Shown piece by piece: positions 43,523 through 52,393 of a DNA stretch of 64,000 bases (its first letter is position 1; every line of letters begins with the position of its first letter). The position numbers and the translations under genes were made by a program. The notes under the pieces are model-generated. The model saw only the letters and a list, made by a program, of their open reading frames with translations. It was not told where the DNA came from and did no database searches. Origin of the DNA: Olleya sp. Hel_I_94 (lineage in GTDB: Bacteria > Bacteroidota > Bacteroidia > Flavobacteriales > Flavobacteriaceae); NCBI RefSeq assembly GCF_007827365.1, contig NZ_VISI01000002.1, positions 1,431,001-1,495,000 on the forward strand, in the 5' to 3' direction.

Positions 43523-43673
43523 ACACGTGGCACAAGACCGTACATAATTAATTTGCCTGGTTCTCCAATACTTCCAAAAACCCTCACAGATTTTCTATTC
43601 GGTTTATAATTGCTAAATTAGTACCTAAATCACGTAAGAAAACATATACATACACGTTTTACGCAATTAAAAA
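43523..43673. other. Intergenic region without gene, possibly a dispersed element
   Basis: Contains CGTGGCACAAGACCGTACAT right after the lipoprotein stop. The AAGACCGT part also occurs at 62239-62246 beside a cassette boundary. No paired arms of the kind seen at 59249-59387 were found. No promoter box recognised for the next gene. Confidence 0.35.
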
Positions 43674-44243
43674 ATGACACGTCAAATCAGAGATAAACTA
43701 ATTTATGAAAATCAAGAATATTATCTTAATACTGAACTAATAGAACTCTACTTTCGACAACATCCAGAAAAACGTCCTAAATTTGAAATAAGTTGTAGTG
43801 CTTTGTGGAGAGGATACGTTGCGATATTTGAGGTCAAAAATAATAAGCTTTTAATTAAAGAACTAGATTGGTTGACTGACATAAATTTTAATATGCAATC
43901 ATTTCGAGATGAATTATTTCCAAATAACAAGTTTGAATGGTATTCTGGACTTATAAGAATTGATGAATTTAGAGGAGAATTTGACAAAGAACCTGAAAAC
44001 GGAATATTTGAATATTTGGAGATTGAAAACGGAAATTTGATACAGAAAAGAACATTCAATTTTGAGGAACTTCAAAGATTTAAGAAAGAACAATATGACT
44101 ATTTTTTATTGTCAGATGAAGTAGAAAGTCTTTATGAATTTTGGGGAAGAAATAATGAAAATGGAGTTATTAATAAAGAAAGCGTTAATAAAATCATTTT
44201 GAAAAACATTATGGAATACACTCAAAAAGTATACGTTGAATAA
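43674..44243 (+). CDS. Hypothetical soluble protein
   Basis: A 189-residue acidic protein rich in aromatic residues, starting MTRQIRDKLIYENQEYYLNT. It contains the pattern ISCSALWRGYVAIFEVKNNK followed by LLIKELDWL. This resembles small Bacteroidota proteins of unknown function. No signal peptide, membrane helix or catalytic motif is visible. It stands alone between an unexplained gap and the TPP riboswitch. Confidence 0.65.
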   Translation: MTRQIRDKLIYENQEYYLNTELIELYFRQHPEKRPKFEISCSALWRGYVAIFEVKNNKLLIKELDWLTDINFNMQSFRDELFPNNKFEWYSGLIRIDEFRGEFDKEPENGIFEYLEIENGNLIQKRTFNFEELQRFKKEQYDYFLLSDEVESLYEFWGRNNENGVINKESVNKIILKNIMEYTQKVYVE

Positions 44244-44321
44244 AATCATATTCAACAATTTAACCATTTAACAAATAAACTATATAGACAAATTCAAACA
44301 AAAAAAGTAACTTTACAAAAT

Positions 44322-44395
44322 CGTTAGGGGTGCCCAAATATGGCTGAGATTATACCCTATGAACCTGATATGTTTAACAACAGCGGAGGGAAACG
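44322..44395 (+). ncRNA. TPP (THI-element) riboswitch
   Basis: Classical thiamin pyrophosphate aptamer: GGGGTGC near 44327, GGCTGAGA at 44342-44349, ACCC near 44353, GAACCTGAT at 44361-44369, and CAGCGGAGGGAA at 44381-44392. A terminator hairpin follows at 44429. TPP binding is expected to cause transcription termination before thiM. Confidence 0.95.
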
Positions 44396-44428
44396 AGCCT
44401 TGTACATAATTGGATATATAATTATACA

Positions 44429-44463
44429 AGCCACTTTCGCAGCTACGAAAGTGGCTTTTTTTA
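44429..44463 (+). terminator. Riboswitch-controlled terminator
   Basis: AGCCACTTTCG (44429-44439) pairs with CGAAAGTGGCT (44446-44456), a 6-base loop, then a T tract, ending 25 bases before thiM. An antiterminator would have to pair with the left arm. Confidence 0.88.
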
Positions 44464-44487
44464 TTATAAAAATTGACAATAAATACT

Positions 44488-45261
44488 ATGTCTAAAAAAC
44501 AACAACTCAACAAAATTTTAAATGAATTAAAAGCACAGACACCTTTAGTTCATAACATTACCAACTATGTGGTGATGAACACTACTGCCAATGCATTACT
44601 TGCTATTGGCGCATCACCTGTAATGGCTCATGCAATTGAAGAGGTCGAAGAGATTACTTCCATTTCTTCTGCTTTGGTAATTAATATGGGAACACTTAGC
44701 CCAAAGTGGGTTGAAGCAATGGAATTAGCCATTAAAAAAGCTAACCAACTTAATATACCAGTTGTTTTTGACCCTGTAGGTGTAGGCGCTTCTTCATACA
44801 GAACTAAAACTGCTCTACAAATTATTGAACAATACAAACCTTCGGTTATTAGAGGAAATGCATCAGAAATTTTAGCATTAACTCAATTAAGCAATAATAC
44901 TAAAGGTGTTGATAGTACAATAAGTTCAGAAAACGCATTAAATGCAGCTCAAGAGCTTTCAAAAAAATTAAATAGTACCATTGTTATAAGTGGTGCTGTA
45001 GATTATATTATTACTGGAGAGCTTATTGATAAAGTAACCAAAGGAAAACCTATTATGGCCAAAGTTACCGGAATGGGTTGCACTGCGACTAGCATCATTG
45101 GATCGTGTATAGCAGTACACTCAAACTACCATGTGGCTTCATATATGGCAATGGAATTAATGGGAAAAGCAGGTAATAAGGCTGAAAAAATATCAAAAGG
45201 TACTGGGAGTTTTCAAATAAATTTTCTTGATGCGTTATACCAAATTTCTAATAAAGAATGA
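44488..45261 (+). CDS. thiM: Hydroxyethylthiazole kinase
   Basis: Phosphorylates 4-methyl-5-(2-hydroxyethyl)thiazole for thiamin salvage. Signatures include PLVHNITNYVVMN at the N-terminus, VFDPVGVGASSYR, and GMGCTATS (catalytic cysteine region) near the C-terminus. 257 residues from the ATG at 44488, which fits the family better than a TTG 15 bases upstream. First gene of the TPP-riboswitch operon; overlaps thiE by 4 bases. Confidence 0.95.
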   Translation: MSKKQQLNKILNELKAQTPLVHNITNYVVMNTTANALLAIGASPVMAHAIEEVEEITSISSALVINMGTLSPKWVEAMELAIKKANQLNIPVVFDPVGVGASSYRTKTALQIIEQYKPSVIRGNASEILALTQLSNNTKGVDSTISSENALNAAQELSKKLNSTIVISGAVDYIITGELIDKVTKGKPIMAKVTGMGCTATSIIGSCIAVHSNYHVASYMAMELMGKAGNKAEKISKGTGSFQINFLDALYQISNKE

Positions 45262-45902
45262 AGCAGCAAGATTATTCTCTAATGTATGTTACTGATGAAC
45301 GAATAACTGACAATACAGCGTTTTTAAATGTTTTAGAATCTAGTTTAAAAGGTGGCGTGAGCATAGTTCAATTAAGAGAAAAAAAACTAAACACAAAAGC
45401 ATTTTATATTAGAGCCTTAGCTGTAAAAAATCTTTGTTTAAAATACAAGACTCCACTTATTATAAATGACAGAATAGATATTGCTTTAGCTATAGATGCA
45501 GACGGTGTACATATTGGTCAAAAGGATATGCCTGTAGGACTTGCTCGTAAGTTATTGGGCAAAAACAAAATTATTGGTTGGTCTGTAAGTAATATAAAAC
45601 AAGCTTTGGAAGCTAACCATCTAGACGTGAATTATATTGGCATATCTCCAATTTTTAATACTAATACAAAAACAAAAGATTTAGACTTGCCATTAGGTAT
45701 TGAAGGCTTAAAAGAAATAAAAAAAATATGCAGCATACCTATTATTTGTATTGGAGGTATCAACAACAAAAATACTGCAAGTATAATAAAACATGGATCA
45801 GATGGTGTAGCAATAGTTTCGGCTATTTCACAAGCTGACAATCCAGAACAAGCAACAGCACAATTAAAAGAAATTATATGTCAAACTGGTACGAAAAAAT
45901 AA
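45258..45902 (+). CDS. thiE: Thiamine-phosphate synthase
   Basis: TIM-barrel enzyme that joins the pyrimidine and thiazole phosphates to thiamin monophosphate. Visible motifs are VQLREKKLNTKAF, IINDRIDIALAIDADGVHIG, and GISPIFNTNTKTKD with IGGINNKN near the end. 214 residues, normal. ATGA overlap with thiM and a 25-base overlap with tenA point to one coupled operon. Confidence 0.95.
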   Translation: MKQQDYSLMYVTDERITDNTAFLNVLESSLKGGVSIVQLREKKLNTKAFYIRALAVKNLCLKYKTPLIINDRIDIALAIDADGVHIGQKDMPVGLARKLLGKNKIIGWSVSNIKQALEANHLDVNYIGISPIFNTNTKTKDLDLPLGIEGLKEIKKICSIPIICIGGINNKNTASIIKHGSDGVAIVSAISQADNPEQATAQLKEIICQTGTKK

Positions 45903-46531
45903 ATTTAAAAACAGCACACATTTTAGAACAAATAAAAGCGCATCGTTTTATACAAGAGCTTATGGCTGGAACGCTTCCAAAAGACATATTTTATTTTTAT
46001 ATAAATCAAGATGCTATTTATTTATCTGAATACAAAAAGGTTTTGGCACAAATAGGTGTAAAATGTTCTGATGAAAATGATACACAGTTTTTTTTGAATG
46101 CAGCCACAGGAATCATAAATGTAGAAAATGCCTTGCATCAAAATTTTCTTAATCAAAAAATTATAACAAACGAAGCTTCAATTACGTGCGAACTATATAT
46201 AAGTTACTTATCGCGTATGGCACATACTAAATCTTTAGAAGAAGGTCTTGCAGCTGTGCTTCCATGTTTTACTATTTACCAACAGATTGGAGATTATATT
46301 TTAGCCAATCAGACAAATAAAAACAATAATCCATACCAAGATTGGATTAACACCTATGGTGGAGAAGCATTTGCAAATTCAGTAAAAAGTGCAATTGAAA
46401 TAACTAACAAACATACTATTAAAGCATCACATGAAAGTATAAATAACATGAATAAAGCTTTTGAAAAAGCTTCAAAATTAGAATGGATGTTTTGGGATAG
46501 TGCTTATAATAAAGAATCATGGAAAATATAA
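45878..46531 (+). CDS. tenA: Thiaminase II / aminopyrimidine aminohydrolase
   Basis: TenA helical-bundle hydrolase that salvages the pyrimidine from degraded thiamin. Motifs are FYFYINQDAIYLSEYKK (about 34-50) and the active-site cysteine in VLPCFTIYQQIG (about 125). The final YNKESW block fits the family. 217 residues. Overlaps thiE and thiD on both sides, consistent with tight coupling in the riboswitch operon. Confidence 0.94.
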   Translation: MSNWYEKINLKTAHILEQIKAHRFIQELMAGTLPKDIFYFYINQDAIYLSEYKKVLAQIGVKCSDENDTQFFLNAATGIINVENALHQNFLNQKIITNEASITCELYISYLSRMAHTKSLEEGLAAVLPCFTIYQQIGDYILANQTNKNNNPYQDWINTYGGEAFANSVKSAIEITNKHTIKASHESINNMNKAFEKASKLEWMFWDSAYNKESWKI

Positions 46532-47334
46532 AAACACCCTACAAAAGTGTATTAACTATTGCTGGTAGCGACTCTGGTGGTTGCGCAGGAATACAGGCTG
46601 ATATCAAAAGTATTTCGGCATGTGGCGCATTTGCAGCAAGTGTCATAACTGCATCTACAGCGCAAAATACCAAGGGTGTCTTTGATATACATCCAATGCC
46701 TATTTTTCATATTAAAAAACAACTGGATGCTGTGTTCTCTGATATTAATTTTGATGCCATAAAAATAGGCATGCTCCATTCTTGTGAAGTAATAGAAATT
46801 GTTGGTATGAAATTAGCTGAATACAATGCAAAAAACGTTGTACTAGATCCTGTAATGATAGCAACATCAGGCGACAAGTTAATTACAGATCAAGCTATAG
46901 ATTGCTTAAAAAAATTATTACCAAAAGCATTGTTAATTACACCAAATAGTAAGGAAGCAGAAACATTAATTGGATATGTAATCCATAAAAACAACGTTAA
47001 AGCTGCTGCAAAAGATATTGGCCTAACGTTTAAAACATCTGTATTATTAAAAGGTGGTCATTTAGAAGATACTTTAGACGATATGTTTGATGTATTGTAC
47101 AATTATTCAACTGATACATTATCTGTGTTTAAAAACCCAAGAATACACACAAATAATACACATGGTACTGGTTGCAGTTTATCTTCAAGTATAGCTGCAT
47201 TTTTAAGTAAAGACGATGACTTAGAATATGCTGTTAAGCAAGCTTGTGAATATATAAACATGGCTATTGCTAATGGGAAAAACAAAATTTTAGGAAAAGG
47301 AAATGGTCCTATAAATCACTTTGGATTAAAATAA
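46519..47334 (+). CDS. thiD: Hydroxymethylpyrimidine/phosphomethylpyrimidine kinase
   Basis: Ribokinase-fold enzyme performing both phosphorylations of HMP. The N-terminal signature is AGSDSGGCAGIQADIKSISA (13-32); the ATP/anion-hole motif is NTHGTGCSLSSSIA (about 213-226) with DPVMIATSG between them. 271 residues. Last gene of the operon; no thiC or thiG is present here, so this cluster performs salvage and final joining. Confidence 0.95.
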   Translation: MENIKTPYKSVLTIAGSDSGGCAGIQADIKSISACGAFAASVITASTAQNTKGVFDIHPMPIFHIKKQLDAVFSDINFDAIKIGMLHSCEVIEIVGMKLAEYNAKNVVLDPVMIATSGDKLITDQAIDCLKKLLPKALLITPNSKEAETLIGYVIHKNNVKAAAKDIGLTFKTSVLLKGGHLEDTLDDMFDVLYNYSTDTLSVFKNPRIHTNNTHGTGCSLSSSIAAFLSKDDDLEYAVKQACEYINMAIANGKNKILGKGNGPINHFGLK

Positions 47335-47465
47335 CGACTTGCAATATTTAATTTATCTACAAACTTTTACTAACATAACACCTCAGCTATTTTAAATAAA
47401 TGCATGTATTAAAAAGCACATAACTATAAACAATGCACATTATTTAATCACATATTATACAACAC

Positions 47466-47503
47466 AAAAGCAGCTTACGTTTTAGGGTAAGCTGCTTTTT
47501 TTA
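47466..47503. terminator. Terminator between thiD and the TonB receptor
   Basis: AAAAGCAGCTTAC (47466-47478) pairs with GTAAGCTGCTTTT (47487-47499), with an 8-base loop and flanking A/T tracts, able to serve both converging genes. Confidence 0.9.
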
Positions 47504-47532
47504 TTATAGACTTTATGTAGGTTATGGATTAA

Positions 47533-50316
47533 TTAATCCATGTAATACATACCATTATCTCTAGTTTCTCCCTTAGACCCTAAACTGTTAAACTTCCAAC
47601 TAAAGTTAAGCATAAAGTATTGACGTAATACAGTACTTTGCGTATCCTGTATATAGTCATTAGTAGCTGTACGCCTTGCGTTGGTATTTTGATTTAATAA
47701 ATCATAAACTTTTAGCGTGACTAACCCTTTATCTTTTAATACTGAATACGCTACACTAGCATTCCAAAACCAAGCATCTTTTTGAAAACCATCTGCTATA
47801 TTTGGATTATAATTATAGGTGACATCATTTCGCCATTCTAAACCTTTTGGAAGAAAAAATGCAGTATTTAAATCTAAATTATGAGATGTGAAGTTTCTGT
47901 CTTCAAAAGCTTCAATATCATATTTGTTATTTGTAAATGAAATTCGGTAACGTGGTTTAAACTCAAAAATAGTATTATAAACATAATCAATCCCAAAGTT
48001 TGGATTAAACACCAATACATTACTTGCGTATTGCACGTCGTTATTATAGTTTATATTTTTTGAAAAGTTTGACCAGTTACCAATTTTAAATCTTACAGAT
48101 TGTAAAGAGTCTATTTTAAACTTTTTACTATAATCCAATCCAAAATACCCACTTTGATTACCGTCTACATTGTCATAAGTAGTAATACGTTTTAAAGTTG
48201 CTGGATCAATTGTTGTTCTGGACACTACTGCATTTTGACTTCTAGAAATATTAGCATACATATAAAAACCAGAACGTTCTTGCCAATTATAAGCATTAAA
48301 GCCCATGTAAAAACTATGCTCATTAGTTGGCTCTAGATTAGGATTACCTACAACTGTATTTAATGGGTTTGACACATCCTCAAACGCTTGTAATTGCCTT
48401 AAAGATGGTGGTCTATTTGATAGTCTGTAATTGGCGTAAATAGAAGCCTTTTTACTAAATCTATAATTAAAATTAGATCGTAGTTCGACTGCTTTAAAAT
48501 CTCTTTCAACATTAAATTGCGGTCGTAATCCATCTTGATTTTTCAAAGTTCTAGACACGTAATCTGCACCTATTCTAGCTGACCATTTTTCTTTATTATA
48601 ACTTAAGCTAACTCCTGGTGCACTTTTTATATCAGTGTATTCAAAATCTGTACTTAACAGTTCATTAAAAGCATCATAATTATCTGTACCAGAGTTGTAA
48701 TCAAAGGTACTTTGTATGTTTTCGTCTTTATTACGTTGGTATTCATAATCAAAACTTACAAAAAATTCTTTTTCAATAACTGGCAATCTATAGCTTATGT
48801 CAGTTTGTAAATTGTTGCTTGAGTTATCACCATCAGTAAATTGGTTTCGGTTAATAGTTTCTGGACTTGATCCAAACACTTCGGTATTAGAATTTATAAA
48901 GTCTTCACTTTCGCTATTATTAAAACTGTTATCCAATCCAAATCTTAAAAAGGCACCTTTATTACCAAACTTTTTAGTAACGCTAATTTCATTTGAAAAG
49001 TTTTTAACGCGATTATCTACAAACGATGATAATGTAGATTGGTTGGTTAACGCTCTATCTTCATCTAAAGTTTCGTCTTGACTAGTATAATCTGTTGTAC
49101 TTTTAGAGTAAGCAAAGGATGGTTTGATGTTTATAAAAAATGTAGTGTCAATTTTTATTTCAAAATCCGAATTTACAGTATGACTTTGTGTATCGTTATT
49201 TGAGCGAGATGTAGAATTAGAAAAATATCTAGAATCAGATAAAATAGTTTCCCTTTGGGAAGACGTTTCGTTTTCAGAATTACTGTTTGAGAAAAAATAA
49301 TCTGCAGCAACTTCTGTTTTTTCGCTTAAAGCATCTGCATAATTGGCTCCTGCTAATTTAGAGGTTGTAATCCCTTGACCACCTCCAAATTGTCTTCCGT
49401 TAATACTAAAAGAACCATTGCTATCCCAACTTCGGCTTCCTCCACTACCAAACATTTTTTCGATTTCACCAAAACTAAATCCTGGCGAGTTTATGTTATT
49501 TCCACCAACCAAAACGCTAATACGTTGGTCGTTGTCAAACCTATTAAACATTCCAGCAAATTCATACCTTTTATCTGTCCCAACTCCTGCTGCAACACGT
49601 CCAAAAACACCTTTATTGTTTTCTTCTTTTATGGTTAAGTTTATGGTTTTGTTTTCTTTATCTCCTTCTTCTCCTGTAAAGGCTTCACTTTTTGTTTTGG
49701 TGTCAACAACCTGGATTTTTTCAATAATCTCTTTAGTTAAGTTTTTTATTGTAATAGAAGGATCGTTTCCAAAAAAGGGTTTACCGTTTACCAATATTTT
49801 ATTAACCTCTTTACCGTTAACTTTAATCTTACCTTCTTCATCAATTTCGACACCTGGTAATTGTTTTAGTAAATCCTCAACAGTTGCGTCTTTTTTTGTT
49901 TTAAATGAATTTACATTAAACTCTAAAGTATCTTTTTTAATAGTTACAGGCGCTGAAGACTTGATAACTACCTCATCTAAGGCATTACTAATTTGCAAAT
50001 TAATTTTACCCAAATTAATATTTCCGCCTGCTTTGATAGCTATTTGTTTCTTGTAAGATTGGTAACCTACGTAAGACACTAGAAGATTTAAATTTTCTTC
50101 AGCACTAGCATCTTCTAGACTAAAAGATCCATCTTTATCTGTTATAGTATACGTTACTAAACTACTATCCTTGACACGCTCTAGATAAACCGTTGCGGCT
50201 TCTAAAGGTGCTTGATCTAAGTCATCAAGCACCTGACCTGTTATAATAAATTCTTTGGATTGACTAAATGAAAAAGTGGTACACAGCAGTGCAGTGATAA
50301 TGATTAGATTACGCAT
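47533..50316 (-). CDS. TonB-dependent receptor-like outer membrane beta-barrel protein
   Basis: 927 residues: signal peptide (LLCTTFSFSQ), an N-terminal carboxypeptidase-regulatory-like beta sandwich (about 22-105, ITGQVLDDLDQAPLEAATVY), and a plug-like region (VEDLLKQLPGVEIDEEGKIK, VNGKPFFGND, about 145-190). A long barrel follows with aromatic-terminated strands. It belongs to the Bacteroidota outer-membrane-receptor-like group without a clear SusD partner. The ligand is unknown. No TonB box is certain. Confidence 0.88.
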   Translation of the reverse strand: MRNLIIITALLCTTFSFSQSKEFIITGQVLDDLDQAPLEAATVYLERVKDSSLVTYTITDKDGSFSLEDASAEENLNLLVSYVGYQSYKKQIAIKAGGNINLGKINLQISNALDEVVIKSSAPVTIKKDTLEFNVNSFKTKKDATVEDLLKQLPGVEIDEEGKIKVNGKEVNKILVNGKPFFGNDPSITIKNLTKEIIEKIQVVDTKTKSEAFTGEEGDKENKTINLTIKEENNKGVFGRVAAGVGTDKRYEFAGMFNRFDNDQRISVLVGGNNINSPGFSFGEIEKMFGSGGSRSWDSNGSFSINGRQFGGGQGITTSKLAGANYADALSEKTEVAADYFFSNSNSENETSSQRETILSDSRYFSNSTSRSNNDTQSHTVNSDFEIKIDTTFFINIKPSFAYSKSTTDYTSQDETLDEDRALTNQSTLSSFVDNRVKNFSNEISVTKKFGNKGAFLRFGLDNSFNNSESEDFINSNTEVFGSSPETINRNQFTDGDNSSNNLQTDISYRLPVIEKEFFVSFDYEYQRNKDENIQSTFDYNSGTDNYDAFNELLSTDFEYTDIKSAPGVSLSYNKEKWSARIGADYVSRTLKNQDGLRPQFNVERDFKAVELRSNFNYRFSKKASIYANYRLSNRPPSLRQLQAFEDVSNPLNTVVGNPNLEPTNEHSFYMGFNAYNWQERSGFYMYANISRSQNAVVSRTTIDPATLKRITTYDNVDGNQSGYFGLDYSKKFKIDSLQSVRFKIGNWSNFSKNINYNNDVQYASNVLVFNPNFGIDYVYNTIFEFKPRYRISFTNNKYDIEAFEDRNFTSHNLDLNTAFFLPKGLEWRNDVTYNYNPNIADGFQKDAWFWNASVAYSVLKDKGLVTLKVYDLLNQNTNARRTATNDYIQDTQSTVLRQYFMLNFSWKFNSLGSKGETRDNGMYYMD

Positions 50317-50428
50317 TGGTTTTTGGTTGATGTTATAAAGCCTGATTAGTAGCTCTTTATTTTCAAAAACGAAAGTAACCTTGTAATATTATCTTTAGTC
50401 TTAAAAGAAACTTAAAATTTCCTTAAAA

Positions 50429-51739
50429 TTATTTTTTACGCATGTAAACGCTAATTGGCACACCTTTAAAGTCATACAACTCACGTAATTTGTTTTCTAA
50501 ATAACGCTTGTATCCTTCACGCACATATTGTGGTAAGTTACAGAAAAAAGCAAATTGCGGTTGTGGTGTTGGCAATTGCATTACGTATTTAATTTTAACA
50601 AATTTACCTTTATAAGCTGGTGGTGGATAATTATCTATGATAGGTAATAAAGTCTCATTAAGCTCGCTAGTTTTGATACGTTTAGATCGGTTTTGGTACA
50701 CCTCAACAGCGGTTTCAATAGCTTTATAAATACGTTGCTTAGTTAATACCGAAATAAATACAATTGGCACATCAGTAAAAGGTTCTAATTGTGTTTTAAT
50801 GTATTTTTCAAATTCGATAGTTGACTTGTGGTCTTTTTCTACTAAATCCCATTTATTAATTAGCACTACAATACCTTTTCTGTTACGTTGTGCTAACCAA
50901 AATATATTTTGTACTTGTCCATCAAATCCTCTGGTAGCATCAACTACTAAAAGACAAACGTCAGAATGCTCAATAGCACGTACGCTTCGCATTACAGAGT
51001 AAAACTCTAAGTCTTCTTTTACTTTAGATTTTTTTCTAATTCCAGCAGTATCTACTAAATTAAATTCAAATCCAAAACGGTTATATTTTGTATCAATAGA
51101 GTCTCTGGTTGTACCAGCTATATCTGTAACAATATATCTATCTTCACCAATTAAGGCATTTATAAAAGATGATTTTCCAGCATTAGGACGACCAACTACT
51201 GCAAAACGTGGTATAGCATCTACTTCCTCTTCCTCCTCTTCTACTTCTGGTAATGCTGCTACTAAAGCATCTAATAAATCTCCAGTACCACTTCCGTTAA
51301 TACTAGCAATAGTATGGTATTCACCAAGTCCTAAGTTGTAAAACTCGACAGCGTCTTCTTCACGCTTACCATTATCTACTTTATTAACTACTAAAAAGAC
51401 AGGCTTTGTAACTTTACGCAGTAATCTTGCAACATCCTCATCCATTCCTGTTACACCATCTTCCACATTTACCATAAAAATAATAGCATCTGCTTCTTCA
51501 ATAGCTAAAACAACTTGTTTATCGATTTCTGCTTCAAAAACATCATCACTTCCTTTTACATATCCTCCTGTATCGATTAACGAAAATTCTTTTCCGTTCC
51601 AATCACTTTTACCATAATGTCTATCTCTTGTAACACCACTAACAGCATCCACAATTGCCTCACGACGTTGAATTAAACGATTAAAAAAAGTTGATTTACC
51701 AACATTTGGTCTTCCTACAATAGCTACTATATTACCCAT
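50429..51739 (-). CDS. der: Ribosome-associated GTPase Der (EngA)
   Basis: Double GTPase needed for 50S assembly. G-domain 1 has GRPNVGKST (about 9-17), DTGG and NKVD. G-domain 2 has GRPNAGKSS (about 183), DTAGIRKK and NKWD. A KH-like C-terminal domain ends with [11 protein letters not shown]. 436 residues. A short acidic linker [10 protein letters not shown] lies between the domains. -7 box 41 bases upstream. Confidence 0.97.
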   Translation of the reverse strand: MGNIVAIVGRPNVGKSTFFNRLIQRREAIVDAVSGVTRDRHYGKSDWNGKEFSLIDTGGYVKGSDDVFEAEIDKQVVLAIEEADAIIFMVNVEDGVTGMDEDVARLLRKVTKPVFLVVNKVDNGKREEDAVEFYNLGLGEYHTIASINGSGTGDLLDALVAALPEVEEEEEEVDAIPRFAVVGRPNAGKSSFINALIGEDRYIVTDIAGTTRDSIDTKYNRFGFEFNLVDTAGIRKKSKVKEDLEFYSVMRSVRAIEHSDVCLLVVDATRGFDGQVQNIFWLAQRNRKGIVVLINKWDLVEKDHKSTIEFEKYIKTQLEPFTDVPIVFISVLTKQRIYKAIETAVEVYQNRSKRIKTSELNETLLPIIDNYPPPAYKGKFVKIKYVMQLPTPQPQFAFFCNLPQYVREGYKRYLENKLRELYDFKGVPISVYMRKK

Positions 51740-51780
51740 ATCTTTGTTTTTTTATGCATTACATATCCTGTAAGCGAGTG

Positions 51781-51788
51781 CAAAGGTA
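51781..51788 (-). promoter_or_regulatory. Predicted -7 box for der
   Basis: Reverse complement TACCTTTG fits TAnnTTTG, 41 bases before the der ATG. Confidence 0.55.
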
Positions 51789-51837
51789 GTGTTTAGTTTG
51801 AGAAAAAATAGTATTTTACTTTCATTATGAGATAATT

Positions 51838-52335
51838 ATGAACGAAAATTTAAATGAAGTCGTGCTGCGTCCACGATTTAAGATAGAATTAAATAGATCA
51901 CATACGTCTGTTTTAGAAGATTTTGAAGCTAAACGACTGGACCAGAAGCAATTTATAGTCTCCAGAGTGGATGATCATGTGTTTATTAAATTACCAAAAG
52001 CGCAACAACAATTTTGGTCACCACAATTACATTTAGAGATAAATGATCTAGAAAACAACAAAAGTCAATTGTATGGGCTTTTTGGTCCTAATCCAACAGT
52101 TTGGACATTATTTATGTTTTTACATTTTTTAGTTGCTGGATTATTTATAGCATTTTGTATTTCGGCTTACTCCAATTATGCCTTAAAAGTAGACTATCAA
52201 TTACAAGTTTGGGGACTAATTGGTATGGTTATACTATGGTTTATATTGTATTTTTCTGGACGTTTAAGTAAAACGTCAAACCAAAAAGAAATGACAGCAC
52301 TTTACACGTTTATGAGTAGTGTTTTAGATGAATAA
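51838..52335 (+). CDS. Hypothetical membrane protein with two C-terminal helices
   Basis: 165 residues. The first 95 are soluble and charged (LRPRFKIELNRSHTSVLEDF, then FIVSRVDDHVFIKLPKAQQQ), followed by GPNPTVWTLFMFLHFLVAGL and a second helix IGMVILWFILYFSGRL. Family not recognised; similar small proteins occur in Flavobacteriia, often beside der or era. Divergent from der and closed by a terminator. Confidence 0.7.
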   Translation: MNENLNEVVLRPRFKIELNRSHTSVLEDFEAKRLDQKQFIVSRVDDHVFIKLPKAQQQFWSPQLHLEINDLENNKSQLYGLFGPNPTVWTLFMFLHFLVAGLFIAFCISAYSNYALKVDYQLQVWGLIGMVILWFILYFSGRLSKTSNQKEMTALYTFMSSVLDE

Positions 52336-52368
52336 AAAAAAGCTTCAGTTTACACTGAAGCTTTTTTT
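52334..52368. terminator. Bidirectional terminator
   Basis: AGCTTCAGT (52341-52349) with ACTGAAGCT (52354-52362), a 4-base loop, a T tract on the right and an A tract on the left. It serves the genes converging here. Confidence 0.88.
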
Positions 52369-52393
52369 AAAATTCGATTATATCTTATATATC

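Noticed and set aside
43523..43673. Possible third attC-like site near AAGACCGT
   Set aside because: No pairing L''/L' arms, no matching tag at the start of the lipoprotein gene upstream, and the right end does not fit the 6-base spacer rule.
49375..50056. Long plus-strand frames within the TonB receptor gene
   Set aside because: Opposite-strand shadows of a well-supported beta-barrel gene; composition not protein-like.
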